From positions 120,815-184,814 of the forward strand of contig NZ_ML703256.1 in assembly GCF_008520305.1 (NCBI RefSeq): a stretch of DNA of 64,000 nt, written 5' to 3'. The position numbers and the translations under genes are program-made. The stretch is from Mesorhizobium sp. SARCC-RB16n. Lineage in GTDB: Bacteria; Pseudomonadota; Alphaproteobacteria; Rhizobiales; Rhizobiaceae. Positions 39,566-48,705 of the stretch are shown in pieces. The notes under the pieces are model-generated. The model was not told the DNA's origin, ran no database searches, and saw only the letters and a list, made by a program, of their open reading frames with translations. How positions within the stretch are numbered: the stretch's first letter is position 1; the number at the start of each line of letters is the position of its first letter.

Positions 39566-42500
39566 ATGACCGACAATCAGATTTCGAGCGGCTCGCTTCT
39601 TGTGCAGCGCCGCGCGGCGCATTTCGCAGGGCATTGGATCGCGGGGGCCGACACTCGCTCCCGCTCGGCTCGGCGCCGCCTGATGGCCGTGCTGCGCATG
39701 GCCCATTGCGTGCTCGGGATGGGACGCAAGCGCCTGGGTCTGGGGACGCTTGGAACCGGTGGGGTGCTTGGGGCGCTGGTTGCCATCACAGGAGTAATAG
39801 CCCCGCAAGCGGCTTTCGCGCAGGTTGTCATCGGTAACGGGGTTCTGACCAACGTCGCGAACTGCACGAGTCCCTCTGCAGGAGGGCAAAGCACTGCGAT
39901 CGGATGCGGCAGCACCGCCCCCGGCTCCGCTTCAACCGCCATCGGGGCTGGCGCCCATGTGAATGGGAATAACGGCGTGGCGTTGGGCACCAGTATCACC
40001 GCAACAGGCGATGCTTCGATTGCCATCGGCTATACCATGAGTGCCACTGGCCTCAACGCCATAGGCATAGGTGTCTTCGCGAACGCCAACGGCGTCAATG
40101 CTCTTGCCGTAGGCGGGAACGCTCGCGCTCTCGTGGATGGAGCATCGGCCTTTGGTGTCAACAGCACCGCAAACGGGGCGAACGCCGTCGCGCTGGGTTC
40201 AACGGCCAGCGCTTCGGGTGGTGCCTCGGTGGCGATTGGATTGTCGTCCAACGCCTCATCTTCAAACGGTTCCGCCATAGCCATGGGGGTCGGTGCTAAG
40301 GCAAACGCTGGAACGGGCGGCGGTTCTCCCGTTGCCATTGGCACGAATGCCAATGCAAGCGGCACCGCTCCTGCCGGCTTCACGTTCGAGGCCGTTGCGC
40401 TTGGCACAGCCGCAGCCTCAACGGGGGCATGGTCGGCCGCCGTAGGTTCGAGCTCTTCCGCGACCGGGACTGGAGCCAGCGCGTTCGGAACGTCCGCCAC
40501 AGCCTCGGCGAACCAGTCCACGGCAATCGGCAACGGGGCAGCCGCCTCCGGTATCGGAACCACGGCCCTAGGTTACCTGGCCAAAGCCGCCGGGACGAAT
40601 GCCGTTTCGATTGGCAACCAGGCCAGCGCCGGGGGGTTGAACTCGCAAGCGCTCGGCAACGTCGCCAATGCTTCGGGCAACTTCGCGCTGGCGCTTGGCA
40701 ATCAGGCGGTGTCGAGCGGAGTGGGCTCCGTCGCGGCGGGTTCGGGAGCCCAGGCCACGGGCGTCTCGACCACGGCGCTTGGCAATAACGCCGCAGCGAC
40801 TGCCGCGAACGCTAGCGCGCTGGGCTTGGGCGCCACTGCGGGCGGTGTAGACGGCACGGCGATCGGCAAGCAAGCCAATGCGAGCGCGCAGGATGCCATA
40901 GCCCTGGGCACCACCTCAATTGCAAGTGGCACCGCCAGCACAGCGGTTGGTAACGTCGCCGTTGCCGGCGGCGCAAACGCCTCCTCGTTCGGGTCCGGAG
41001 CAAATGCGGCTGGAGACAATTCTCTCGCCGCCGGCGTCAGCGCCAACGCCGGCGGAAGCGCCAGCACCGCTCTCGGCATCGGGACCGTAGCCAGCGCCGA
41101 CAATTCCACTGCCGTCGGACGTGAATCCCGCGCCACCGGACTCAACAGTACCGCGCTCGGCCGCGGCGCCCAAAGCAGCGCCCTGAACTCAATCTCTCTC
41201 GGCGCTGGGACGAGGGCGTCCGGAATAGGCGCCGTCTATGTCGGCTCAAGCACTTTTGCAACGAGCGCCAGTGGAGACAACGCCATCGGCATCGGCACGG
41301 ACGTGACGGCATCTGACGACGACGCCATTGCAATGGGGCGCGAAAGCCAGGCGACGGCAACCAACGCCATCGCGGTCGGTCTACAGTCCGCTGCGCTCTC
41401 CGCCGACTCCGTCGCCATCGGCTCGGGCGCGACCGCCGATGGCGGCAAGGCCGTTGCCATCGGCGCCGGCAATATAGCCTATGGCGACGGCGCGGTCTCC
41501 ATCGGCGATCCGAGCTATGCCAGCGGCACCGGTGCCTTCACCGGCGGCGCCAACAACATCGCCAACAGCGACGGCACGGCAAGCGCCACGGCCGGGAACA
41601 TGGCTGCGGGCGCAGTCGCCATCGGCAACAACAACAAGGCGATCGGACAGGGCTCCGTGGCGCTCGGCAATGGTTCCACGGCGGGCGCCGCCGGTCTTGC
41701 GGGCAACGTCGCACTCGGCGATGGCGCGACAGCGGCGGCAAGCTCCGGCGATGTGGCGCTTGGCTCGGGCTCGACGACCGTCGCGGCGGTAAGTACGGCC
41801 AGTGCTGTGATCAACGGCACGACCTATGCCTTCCAAGGCACCGCGCCGACCTCGACGGTCAGCATCGGCGCGCCCGGCGCGGAGCGCACGCTCACCAATC
41901 TGGCGGCGGGGCGGATCAGCGCGCTCTCGACTGACGCTATCAACGGTTCTCAGCTCTTCGCCACCAACCAGGCGGTCGACGCCATCGGCGCCACGCTCAA
42001 CAACATCAATGTCGGCGGCGGCATCAAGTATTTCCACGCCAATTCGATCTTGGCGGATTCACAGGCCCTTGGAACGGATTCTGTCGCCGTCGGCCCGAAC
42101 GCCGTGGCCAACAATGCCGGCGACGTCGCGATCGGCCTCAATTCGGCGTCGGGCGTGACGACCGCCGTCGGCGGCACGACGATCGGCGGCGTCAACTACA
42201 CCTTCGCCGGCGGCACGCCGGCCGGCGCCTTCTCGGTCGGATCGGCCGGGGCCGCGCGGCAGATCCAGAATGTTGCGGCCGGGCAATTGAACGGCGGATC
42301 GACCGACGCCGTCAACGGCTCGCAGCTCTTCGCCACCAACCAGCAGGTGACGCAGAACACCACCGACATAGCCGCCATCGGCGGCAACATCACCAATCTC
42401 GGCAACACGATCAACAATATCGCCGGCGACACCTCGACCGCCTATACCGACGCCAATGGCGTGGGCATTCGCTACGCCCGCACCAACGAGACCGGATTGG

Positions 42501-44458
42501 CTCAAACCGATTCCTTCGCGCAAGGTGTCGGCTCCACCGCTGTCGGTTACCAGGCGACCGCGACCGGCGTCAGCGCGCTGGCACTCGGCCGTGACAGCCA
42601 GGCCAGCATCGACGGCGGCGTGGCCCTTGGGTCCGGTTCGGTCTCCGATCGGCCGCTCGCTCCCGCCACCGGGCAACTCCCCGCCGGGTCGACAATTATC
42701 GAATACAACACCACCGACAAGACGCTGCTTGGCGCCGTGTCGGTCGGCACCTCCACCTCCTACCGGCAGATCACCAATGTCGCCGACGGCACGCAGGAGC
42801 AGGACGCCGTGACGGTGCGCCAGCTGCAGGGGGCGATCGCCTCCGTCTCGGTGACGTCGACCAAATACTTCCATGCCAATTCGACAGCCGGCGACTCGCT
42901 CGCGGTGGGCGCCGAGTCGGTCGCGGTTGGTCCAACGACCGTCGTGAACGGCGACAACGGCGTCGGCATCGGCAATGGCGCCATCGTCGACCAGACGGCG
43001 CCCGGCGGCACGGCCATCGGCCAGAACGCCCATGTCATGCTGGCCGACGGCATTGCGCTCGGCACCAATTCGACCGCCGCCGGCATCCAGTCGGTGGCAC
43101 TCGGCGCGGGGTCCCAGAGCACGTTCGCCAATAGCGTCGCGCTGGGTGCCCAATCCATCACGACGGTTGGAGCGCAGGCCAACTACACAGGCTTTGCCTT
43201 GACCGCCCCGCAGACCTCGGTCGGTGAGGTGTCAATCGGCGCCGCCGGGGCGGAGCGCAAGCTCACCAATGTCGCGGCTGGCTCGGCCAATACCGACGCC
43301 GTCAACGTCTCGCAGCTGCGCGGCGTGTCGCAGAACGTTTCCAACCTGTTCGGCGGCGGTACCACGGTCAATCCGGACGGCTCGATCACCGGTCCGACCT
43401 ATACCATCCAGGGCAACAACTACTCGACCGTCTACGACGGCTTCACGGCCGTCAACAATGCGCTGACCAACATCAACAATGGCGGCGGCATCAAGTATTT
43501 CCACGCCAATTCGACGCTGGCCGACTCCACCGCCAGCGGCACCGACAGCGTCGCGATCGGGCCGGCCAGCGTGGCGAGCGGCACCGACAGCCTGGCCGCG
43601 GGCCATGGTTCGACAGCCGCGGGGCAAGGCGCAGTGGCGCTCGGCCAGGGCGCAAAGGCCAACAACGCCAGCGATGTGGCGCTCGGTTCGGGTTCGGTGT
43701 CGCAGACCGCGGTCGGCACGTCTAGCACCACCATCAACGGCAAGACCTACGCCTTTGCCGGGACCACCCCGACCGGAACCGTCAGCGTCGGCGACGCCGG
43801 CTCCGAGCGAACGATCACCAATGTTGCCGCCGGACGCGTTTCTTCTGGCAGCACCGATGCGATCAACGGGTCGCAGCTCTACGCCACCAACACGGCGATC
43901 GAGGATCTGACCAAGACGATTGGCGGCATCGGCGGCACCGTCCAAAACACCGTGCAATACGACACCGTCACCAATCCGGACGGATCGACGACCAAGACCA
44001 ACAAGATAACGCTGCAGGGCGGCGACCCGAATGCGCCTGTCGTCATCTCCAATGTCGGCCCCGGCGTTGCCGGCACCGACGCGGTCAACGTCAACCAGCT
44101 GAACCTGAACCTGGCTCAGAGCAAGACCTATACCGACCAGGTAGCGGTCACGACGTTGCAGCAGGCCAACAATTATACCGACCAGAAGTTCAGCCAGCTC
44201 AATTCCGACATCAGTGGCATCAGGGATGAAGCCCGGCAGGCGGCGGCAATCGGATTGGCGGCGGCATCGCTGCGCTATGACGACCGTCCCGGCAAGCTGA
44301 GCGTGGCGGCCGGCGGTGGCTTCTGGCGGGATTCGAGCGCCTTTGCCTTCGGTGCGGGCTACACCAGCGAGGACGGCCGCATCCGTGGCAATGTGTCCGG
44401 CACGGCGGCCGGTGGAAATGTCGGTGTCGGCGCCGGGCTGAGCTTCACCTTGAACTGA
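39566..44458 (+). CDS. Giant trimeric autotransporter adhesin (YadA-like, type Vc)
   Basis: 1630-aa surface adhesin expected to form a trimeric fibre anchored in the outer membrane. The ATG at 39566 has GGAGAGG 5 bp upstream. The N-terminus is an unusually long export signal of about 85 residues ending ITGVIAPQAAFAQ. A long left-handed beta-roll head follows, made of dozens of YadA-type repeats (pattern AxAIGxxAxA/AxALG). Then come repeated neck/stalk modules: VNGSQLFATN, several IKYFHANS blocks, and TDAVNVNQLN near the end. The last ~80 residues are the YadA anchor (AAAIGLAAASLRYDDRPGKL ... GAGLSFTLN), which makes the 12-strand barrel as a trimer. No frameshift. Probably mediates attachment to plant root or soil surfaces (inference). 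Confidence 0.93.
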   Translation: MTDNQISSGSLLVQRRAAHFAGHWIAGADTRSRSARRRLMAVLRMAHCVLGMGRKRLGLGTLGTGGVLGALVAITGVIAPQAAFAQVVIGNGVLTNVANCTSPSAGGQSTAIGCGSTAPGSASTAIGAGAHVNGNNGVALGTSITATGDASIAIGYTMSATGLNAIGIGVFANANGVNALAVGGNARALVDGASAFGVNSTANGANAVALGSTASASGGASVAIGLSSNASSSNGSAIAMGVGAKANAGTGGGSPVAIGTNANASGTAPAGFTFEAVALGTAAASTGAWSAAVGSSSSATGTGASAFGTSATASANQSTAIGNGAAASGIGTTALGYLAKAAGTNAVSIGNQASAGGLNSQALGNVANASGNFALALGNQAVSSGVGSVAAGSGAQATGVSTTALGNNAAATAANASALGLGATAGGVDGTAIGKQANASAQDAIALGTTSIASGTASTAVGNVAVAGGANASSFGSGANAAGDNSLAAGVSANAGGSASTALGIGTVASADNSTAVGRESRATGLNSTALGRGAQSSALNSISLGAGTRASGIGAVYVGSSTFATSASGDNAIGIGTDVTASDDDAIAMGRESQATATNAIAVGLQSAALSADSVAIGSGATADGGKAVAIGAGNIAYGDGAVSIGDPSYASGTGAFTGGANNIANSDGTASATAGNMAAGAVAIGNNNKAIGQGSVALGNGSTAGAAGLAGNVALGDGATAAASSGDVALGSGSTTVAAVSTASAVINGTTYAFQGTAPTSTVSIGAPGAERTLTNLAAGRISALSTDAINGSQLFATNQAVDAIGATLNNINVGGGIKYFHANSILADSQALGTDSVAVGPNAVANNAGDVAIGLNSASGVTTAVGGTTIGGVNYTFAGGTPAGAFSVGSAGAARQIQNVAAGQLNGGSTDAVNGSQLFATNQQVTQNTTDIAAIGGNITNLGNTINNIAGDTSTAYTDANGVGIRYARTNETGLAQTDSFAQGVGSTAVGYQATATGVSALALGRDSQASIDGGVALGSGSVSDRPLAPATGQLPAGSTIIEYNTTDKTLLGAVSVGTSTSYRQITNVADGTQEQDAVTVRQLQGAIASVSVTSTKYFHANSTAGDSLAVGAESVAVGPTTVVNGDNGVGIGNGAIVDQTAPGGTAIGQNAHVMLADGIALGTNSTAAGIQSVALGAGSQSTFANSVALGAQSITTVGAQANYTGFALTAPQTSVGEVSIGAAGAERKLTNVAAGSANTDAVNVSQLRGVSQNVSNLFGGGTTVNPDGSITGPTYTIQGNNYSTVYDGFTAVNNALTNINNGGGIKYFHANSTLADSTASGTDSVAIGPASVASGTDSLAAGHGSTAAGQGAVALGQGAKANNASDVALGSGSVSQTAVGTSSTTINGKTYAFAGTTPTGTVSVGDAGSERTITNVAAGRVSSGSTDAINGSQLYATNTAIEDLTKTIGGIGGTVQNTVQYDTVTNPDGSTTKTNKITLQGGDPNAPVVISNVGPGVAGTDAVNVNQLNLNLAQSKTYTDQVAVTTLQQANNYTDQKFSQLNSDISGIRDEARQAAAIGLAAASLRYDDRPGKLSVAAGGGFWRDSSAFAFGAGYTSEDGRIRGNVSGTAAGGNVGVGAGLSFTLN
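39880..41800 (+). repeat. YadA-type head repeats inside the adhesin gene
   Basis: In-frame degenerate repeats of roughly 14 codons, each with an Ala/Ser-x-Ala-Ile/Leu-Gly core (for example ASALGLGATAGGVD, STALGRGAQSSALN). They encode the coiled beta-roll head. Spacing and sequence vary, so this is protein-level repetition rather than a recent tandem array. Confidence 0.8.
42006..43530 (+). repeat. Three diverged IKYFHANS neck modules
   Basis: The codons for KYFHANS recur at about 42025, 42860 and 43493, each followed within 30 bases by GDS/ADS and SVA(V/I)GP-like text. The first and third copies also share the preceding GGGIKYF codons nearly base for base. They mark repeated head-neck-stalk cassettes and could recombine. 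Confidence 0.75.
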
Positions 44459-44477
44459 GGCGGGCAGCAGGGCGGCA

Positions 44478-45098
44478 ATGAACAGGCGAACCGGCCATGA
44501 CAGGCTAGACGCGAATCCGGGAAATCCGTTTGGTTTTCCCGGATTTGCCATAGCATTCCTGACCTGCCTGGCGCTTGCCGGCGGGCTGGCGCCGGCTGCC
44601 GGGCAGGTGGCTTCGCCCTACAGGATCAAGCCCTCCGACGTGATCGTGCCTCCCGATGTAAAGCTCGGACAATACCAGCGCACCATCCGCCCCTTCGAGA
44701 ACTGGACGCTGATCTGCGACGAGAACCTCAAGGCGCGCAAGAAGGTCTGCAACGTCTCGCAGGTGATCGAGGACGGCGCCGGCAAGATGGCGTTCAGCTG
44801 GTCGCTCGCCGCCACCCAGGACGGCAAGCCCTACATGATCCTGCGCACCGCGCCGAACGCCAGGAGCGATGGGCTGGTGTCGCTGAAGTTCGATGGGCGT
44901 GCCGAGCCGATCGACGTGCATCTGAATGGCTGCAACGAAATGGTCTGCGTCGGCATGCTGCCGGTGGGACCCCTGATGCGCCAGGAGATAGCGCAGAAGG
45001 CAACGCCGGCGATTTCCTACCCGACCGTCGATGGCCAGACCATTACCGTCATCGCAACGCTCAAGGGGCTGTCCGAGGCCCTTGCGCCAGTCAAATAA
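44478..45098 (+). CDS. Invasion-associated locus B (IalB) family protein
   Basis: 206 aa, secreted. An N-terminal hydrophobic segment (FAIAFLTCLALAGGLAPAAG) serves as signal peptide. The mature region has the IalB pattern: FENWTLICDENLKARKKVC, then MAFSWSLAATQDGKPYMIL, and a Cys pair in NGCNEMVCVGMLP. The two Cys pairs probably form disulfides. IalB was named from Bartonella, where it affects erythrocyte invasion; rhizobial homologues are periplasmic proteins of unknown mechanism. It starts 19 bp after the adhesin stop with GGGCGG as ribosome site, so cotranscription is likely. An 11-bp inverted repeat lies inside its first codons. Confidence 0.85.
   Translation: MNRRTGHDRLDANPGNPFGFPGFAIAFLTCLALAGGLAPAAGQVASPYRIKPSDVIVPPDVKLGQYQRTIRPFENWTLICDENLKARKKVCNVSQVIEDGAGKMAFSWSLAATQDGKPYMILRTAPNARSDGLVSLKFDGRAEPIDVHLNGCNEMVCVGMLPVGPLMRQEIAQKATPAISYPTVDGQTITVIATLKGLSEALAPVK
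44514..44545 (+). repeat. Perfect hairpin in the 5' coding part of the IalB gene
   Basis: An 11-bp perfect inverted repeat (AATCCGGGAAA / TTTCCCGGATT, 10-nt loop) lies 55 bp after the adhesin stop and within codons 13-23 of the next gene. It could attenuate transcription after the adhesin or reduce translation of the downstream gene. No long T-tract follows. Confidence 0.6.
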
Positions 45099-45111
45099 CC
45101 GAGGCAGCACC

Positions 45112-45804
45112 GTGAGCCAGCAAGACCCGTTCATCTCCGCGACGCGCAGCAATCCGACCGTCGAGCCGGACCGGCGACGGGTCGCCGAGCCGGACCGCAA
45201 GAGGACCGTCGAGCCGCCGCGGCGGTGGCTGCGGGTCGTCGGATTCTCGCTGCTGGGGCTAGTCATGATGGGCATTGGCTTTGCCGGCGCGAACTATGCC
45301 GCGATCGCCGGCCTTGCCGGCAGCCCGACGGCCGCACAGGCCGAGGCGGCCGCCGCTCCCGCGCTGCCGGACTCGCCCTTCCTCCAGCACGTCAAGCAGG
45401 CCGGCGTGCAGGCTTGCTCGACCGTCTATCCGGTGCTCGGACAACTTTTGACGACCGGCACGAAATACAGCGTCAAATCCCTGTGGAACGAGCAGGCCGC
45501 CGACAAGCACGCCGTCCAGGCCTTTGTAGGCATGGACTATGCCACGGACCGTTACAGCGGGCCGGCGGCCGGCGTGGTCTTCGCATCGCCCACCGCTTCG
45601 GGCTGCGAGGGCGCGATGGTGCGGGTGGCGCCGTTCGCCAGTCCGTGCGCGGACATTCCGTCCATTCTTCCGCAAGGCAGCAAGATCACGGATCATCTCG
45701 GACAGGTCGAAGTGTACGAGCTTGGCGGCAGCACGGGCGAAGCCCTTCTGCTGCCGACGGGCAACACATGCGTGGTGATTTCCATCGCATCGGCGGCCAA
45801 GTGA
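45112..45804 (+). CDS. Membrane-anchored envelope protein of unknown function
   Basis: 230 aa from the GTG at 45112, preceded by GAGGC; the frame is open earlier but overlaps the IalB gene. A charged cytoplasmic N-terminus with two PDR(R/K)R-type repeats precedes one membrane helix (VVGFSLLGLVMMGIGFAGAN). The rest is periplasmic and has Cys residues in GVQACSTVYPVLGQ, SGCEGAMV, SPCADIP and GNTCVVIS, probably two disulfides. Not a recognised family. The 13-bp gap after the IalB gene and the 46-bp gap before the next gene suggest one operon with the adhesin. Confidence 0.7.
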   Translation: MSQQDPFISATRSNPTVEPDRRRVAEPDRKRTVEPPRRWLRVVGFSLLGLVMMGIGFAGANYAAIAGLAGSPTAAQAEAAAAPALPDSPFLQHVKQAGVQACSTVYPVLGQLLTTGTKYSVKSLWNEQAADKHAVQAFVGMDYATDRYSGPAAGVVFASPTASGCEGAMVRVAPFASPCADIPSILPQGSKITDHLGQVEVYELGGSTGEALLLPTGNTCVVISIASAAK

Positions 45805-45850
45805 GGATGTCAGGCGAATGGGCGAGGCGCCCTGGAAAGGATTGCGGACC

Positions 45851-46312
45851 ATGAAATCGCGACGTTTGACAGTCTTGTGCATGGCCTTGCTGTGGAGCGG
45901 GCAGGTGGTCTCCGCCGATCTGGCGGAGCCGTCCGAGCCGCCACAGGAGGAGAAAGGCATCTGGGCGGCAATCGCCTACTCCCAGACCGATACCAAGTAC
46001 GGCTTCTTCTGGGGCGCCGACAAGCGGCAGGAAGCGAAGGACATAGCGCAGAAATATTGCGAGAATGCCGGCGGAAGGGCCTGCAATGTCGTGGCCGTGT
46101 TCCGCAATCACCGCCATTGGACGGACGACGACGAGACCGGATTTCCCTACAAGCATTGCGGCGCGCTCGCCGTGGCCGACAAAGTGGAGCACCGGTTCAC
46201 TCCGTGGGGCGTGAACTCGGCCGAGACCCGCCGGGAAGCTGAGGACCTCGCCCTGCAGGCCTGCGAGGCAGGGGGGATTCAATGCAAGATCCGCGAATGG
46301 GTCTGTACGTGA
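45851..46312 (+). CDS. Secreted DUF4189-type protein
   Basis: 153 aa from the ATG at 45851, giving a signal peptide (LTVLCMALLWSGQVVSA). The mature protein matches the DUF4189 pattern: GIWAAIAYSQTDTKYGFFWG, then QEAKDIAQKYCENAGGRACN and a second EAEDLALQACEAGG repeat, with paired cysteines. This duplicated layout is frequent in small secreted proteins of Actinobacteria and Alphaproteobacteria. Function unknown. An in-frame ATG at 45818 would place extra residues before the signal peptide. Part of the run of envelope genes behind the adhesin. Confidence 0.75.
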   Translation: MKSRRLTVLCMALLWSGQVVSADLAEPSEPPQEEKGIWAAIAYSQTDTKYGFFWGADKRQEAKDIAQKYCENAGGRACNVVAVFRNHRHWTDDDETGFPYKHCGALAVADKVEHRFTPWGVNSAETRREAEDLALQACEAGGIQCKIREWVCT

Positions 46313-46380
46313 CAGTAACCACGGACTCTCGAAGCCGATATTTTGGGCATTGCCCGGCACCGAAGAGAAGGCCGCATTCA

Positions 46381-46929
46381 TTGGTTCGTAGACATTTTTC
46401 GCTGAAGGCAGCCGCCATCTGCGCGGCTGCCTTCTCCGTTTCGGTACCGGCTGCTTTCGCCCAACAGCAGCAAGCGGCGTCGCTTCCGAACGGCGCATCG
46501 TCGCTCCAGGAAACCTATCAGGACTGGCAGCTGGCCTGCAGCATGCAGGACAATGCCCGGGTCTGCACGGTCACGCAGGACCAGACGCAGAAAAACGGCC
46601 AGAGGCTTCTGGCCGTGGAACTGCGCGTGGGGCAGAAGGGCGGATTGGCCGGAACCTTGCTGCTGCCCTTCGGCATCCTGTTCGATCCCGGCGTGGCGGC
46701 ACAGGTCGACGACCAGCCGCCCGTCGGACCGTTGAAGTTCAGGACCTGCCTGCCGAATGGATGCGTGGCGCTGTTTCCGGTCGACCGGGCGCTGACGCAG
46801 AAACTCAAGGCAGGCACCGAGCTCAAGCTCAACGTCACCACCGCGGCCGAGACCCCGCTGAGTTTTCCGGTGTCGCTGAAAGGCCTTGGCGCAGCCCTTG
46901 ATCGCATGGTCGCGCTCAGCGCACGTTGA
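46381..46929 (+). CDS. Second IalB family protein
   Basis: 182 aa from a TTG at 46381 with AGAAGG upstream. This start puts a good signal peptide (LKAAAICAAAFSVSVPAAFA) at the N-terminus. Frames reaching ATG 46282 overlap the previous gene and add a non-signal leader, so they are less likely. The mature region shows YQDWQLACSMQDNARVCTV, LLLPFGILFDPGVAAQVDDQ and FRTCLPNGCVALFPVDRALT, the IalB pattern with two Cys pairs. It resembles the SalI/IalB-type proteins more closely than the copy at 44.5 kb does. Last gene of the envelope cluster. Confidence 0.8.
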   Translation: MVRRHFSLKAAAICAAAFSVSVPAAFAQQQQAASLPNGASSLQETYQDWQLACSMQDNARVCTVTQDQTQKNGQRLLAVELRVGQKGGLAGTLLLPFGILFDPGVAAQVDDQPPVGPLKFRTCLPNGCVALFPVDRALTQKLKAGTELKLNVTTAAETPLSFPVSLKGLGAALDRMVALSAR

Positions 46930-46987
46930 GGTGCAAGGGAACAGCGCCCGGGCCTTGTCGCCAGGGTACGGGCGCGCAGCCCTCGGA

Positions 46988-48544
46988 TCAAGACAGCAGG
47001 ATTTTCCGGCGAGCGAAGGTCTCGGCGATCGCGAGAACCGCGGCGTGTATAGGTCCCGCGGTGAGGCTGGGCATGATCGACGCGTCAACGACAAAGAGAT
47101 TGTCGAGCGCCTTGAGCCGTAGATCCGCATCGACGACGGCGTTCGGGTCCTTGCCCATCCTGCAGGTGCCACAGGGATGGTGGTGTGTGATGACCGACTG
47201 CGCGATGAAGTCGTCCATTTCAGCCGCACTGTTCAGGCTGCCTGGTAGGAGCTCGCGCTCTCGCCAGCCGGCGAGTTCATCTCGATGTCCGATTGTCCGG
47301 GCTGCCTCCAGCGCCTGGCGAAACAGCGCCCGATCCCGACCGGTTTGCAAGTACGCGGGGTCGATGATCAATCGATCGTCGAGTTCCGGCCCGCTTATGC
47401 GCACGCTGCCGCGGCTCGTCGGATGGGTGATCCCGAACAGCAACGAATATGCAGTGCCGGCGGCAGGCGCCTGAAAGCGTTCGGACACGATCGGCGCGAT
47501 GCCGCAACCAACGACAATTTCGGGCTGAGCGGCACCGGTGAACCCGTCGGCGCGCATGTAGGCCATCGATTCCGAGTGCTGGAGGCGCGATGGCGGAACG
47601 GGCTTGCGGGCCGCATAAAGGTTGCCTGCACCAAGCAGGTGATCCTGAAGGTTTCCGCCGACTTCCGGCATATCGATCAGGCAGCCGACGCCCGCGGCGT
47701 CGAGCACATCGCGCGGACCGATGCCCGAGCGCATCAGCAAAGCCGGGCTTTCCAGCGCGCCGGCGCAAAGCACGATTTGATCCGCAAGGATTTGGACCGG
47801 ACCCTGCTGCCCCACGACCTCGAGGCTGCGGACCTGATTGCCCTCCAGCTTGAGCCGCCGCACCCGCGATCCCATGAGAATGGTCAGGTTCTTGCGGCTT
47901 CGAACAGCCGGCGTCAGCCAGGCGTCGGCCGCCGTGACCCGCCGCCCGTCTCGAATGTTCAACGAGTTCGGAGTGACGCCGATCATCTGTCCACTGTTGT
48001 GACCTTCAAGACGCGGCAGGCCGAGGGAAGCGCCGGCTTCGATGAAGGCGCGTGCGACCGGACTTACCTCGTCGGCTGGCAGATGCACCGGCATCGGCCC
48101 GCCCTTGCCGTAAAGGCCGTTGCCACCGAGCGGGTGATCTTCGATCGCCTGAAACGCGGGCAGCAATTCATCCCAGCTCCATCTATTATCGCCGATCGCG
48201 TCGACCCATGCCTGGAAGTCCAGGGGATGGCCACGCATGTAGCCCATCGCGTGCAGGCAACTCGAGCCGCCGATCAACCGCCCGCGCGCCCAATGATGTG
48301 GCCGGCCCGCGGTTCCGGCTTGCAGCTCCGTGCGATAGTCCCAATCGTAGCTGCGCCCTTGAAGCGCCGGCCAGGCGGCGGGGTTCCAGATGTCGGGGTC
48401 CGCCGCCTCTTCGCCTGCTTCGATCAGCAAGACGCTGCGGGTCTGATCCTCGCTCAGTCGCGCTGCAAGCAAAGTGCCAGCCGAGCCGCCGCCGACGATG
48501 ACGATATCGGCACTCGGTTCGCGCTCAACAGCCGCCTTGGTCAT
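46988..48544 (-). CDS. Pyridoxine 4-oxidase (GMC FAD oxidoreductase)
   Basis: FAD-dependent oxidase converting pyridoxine to pyridoxal (EC 1.1.3.12), first step of vitamin B6 degradation. 518 aa from ATG 48544 (GGAG 6 bp upstream); ATG 48562 adds six residues. The dinucleotide site is DIVIVGGGSAGTLLAARLSE, and the GMC signatures are GRLIGGSSCLHAMGYMRGH and GALESPALLMRSGIG. The active-site His454 and His456 (ITHHHPCGTCRMG) and Pro498 correspond, with a +6 offset, to His460, His462 and Pro504 that I recall for the M. loti enzyme (mll6785). It is on the minus strand beside the GntR gene, as in M. loti. GMC enzymes are hard to tell apart, so context carries weight. Confidence 0.88.
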   Translation of the reverse strand: MTKAAVEREPSADIVIVGGGSAGTLLAARLSEDQTRSVLLIEAGEEAADPDIWNPAAWPALQGRSYDWDYRTELQAGTAGRPHHWARGRLIGGSSCLHAMGYMRGHPLDFQAWVDAIGDNRWSWDELLPAFQAIEDHPLGGNGLYGKGGPMPVHLPADEVSPVARAFIEAGASLGLPRLEGHNSGQMIGVTPNSLNIRDGRRVTAADAWLTPAVRSRKNLTILMGSRVRRLKLEGNQVRSLEVVGQQGPVQILADQIVLCAGALESPALLMRSGIGPRDVLDAAGVGCLIDMPEVGGNLQDHLLGAGNLYAARKPVPPSRLQHSESMAYMRADGFTGAAQPEIVVGCGIAPIVSERFQAPAAGTAYSLLFGITHPTSRGSVRISGPELDDRLIIDPAYLQTGRDRALFRQALEAARTIGHRDELAGWRERELLPGSLNSAAEMDDFIAQSVITHHHPCGTCRMGKDPNAVVDADLRLKALDNLFVVDASIMPSLTAGPIHAAVLAIAETFARRKILLS

Positions 48545-48705
48545 CGCCACTCCATATTGCATATGCTGGCTTCGGTCGCGGGCATGTCCGGCGCTAACAG
48601 GGCAAAACCCCGGCGTGCCGATCTCAGTCGGGTGGATATCTGGTCCGATACGCCATGAAGGATTTCGAGACTTCAGACGGGGGGATAACCGCCCGCCGAG
48701 AAAAC

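Noticed and set aside
39880-43530. Repeated units that could suggest a CRISPR array or satellite
   Set aside because: The repeats are in frame, degenerate at the DNA level and encode YadA head and neck motifs.
46282-46380. Upstream ATG for the second IalB gene
   Set aside because: It overlaps the DUF4189 gene by 31 bp and would put 33 residues before the signal peptide; the TTG at 46381 fits better.
46944-46975. GCGCCCG/CGGGCGC inverted repeat between convergent genes as a terminator
   Set aside because: The 18-nt loop and lack of T-runs on either strand make it a weak candidate; not listed as a feature.
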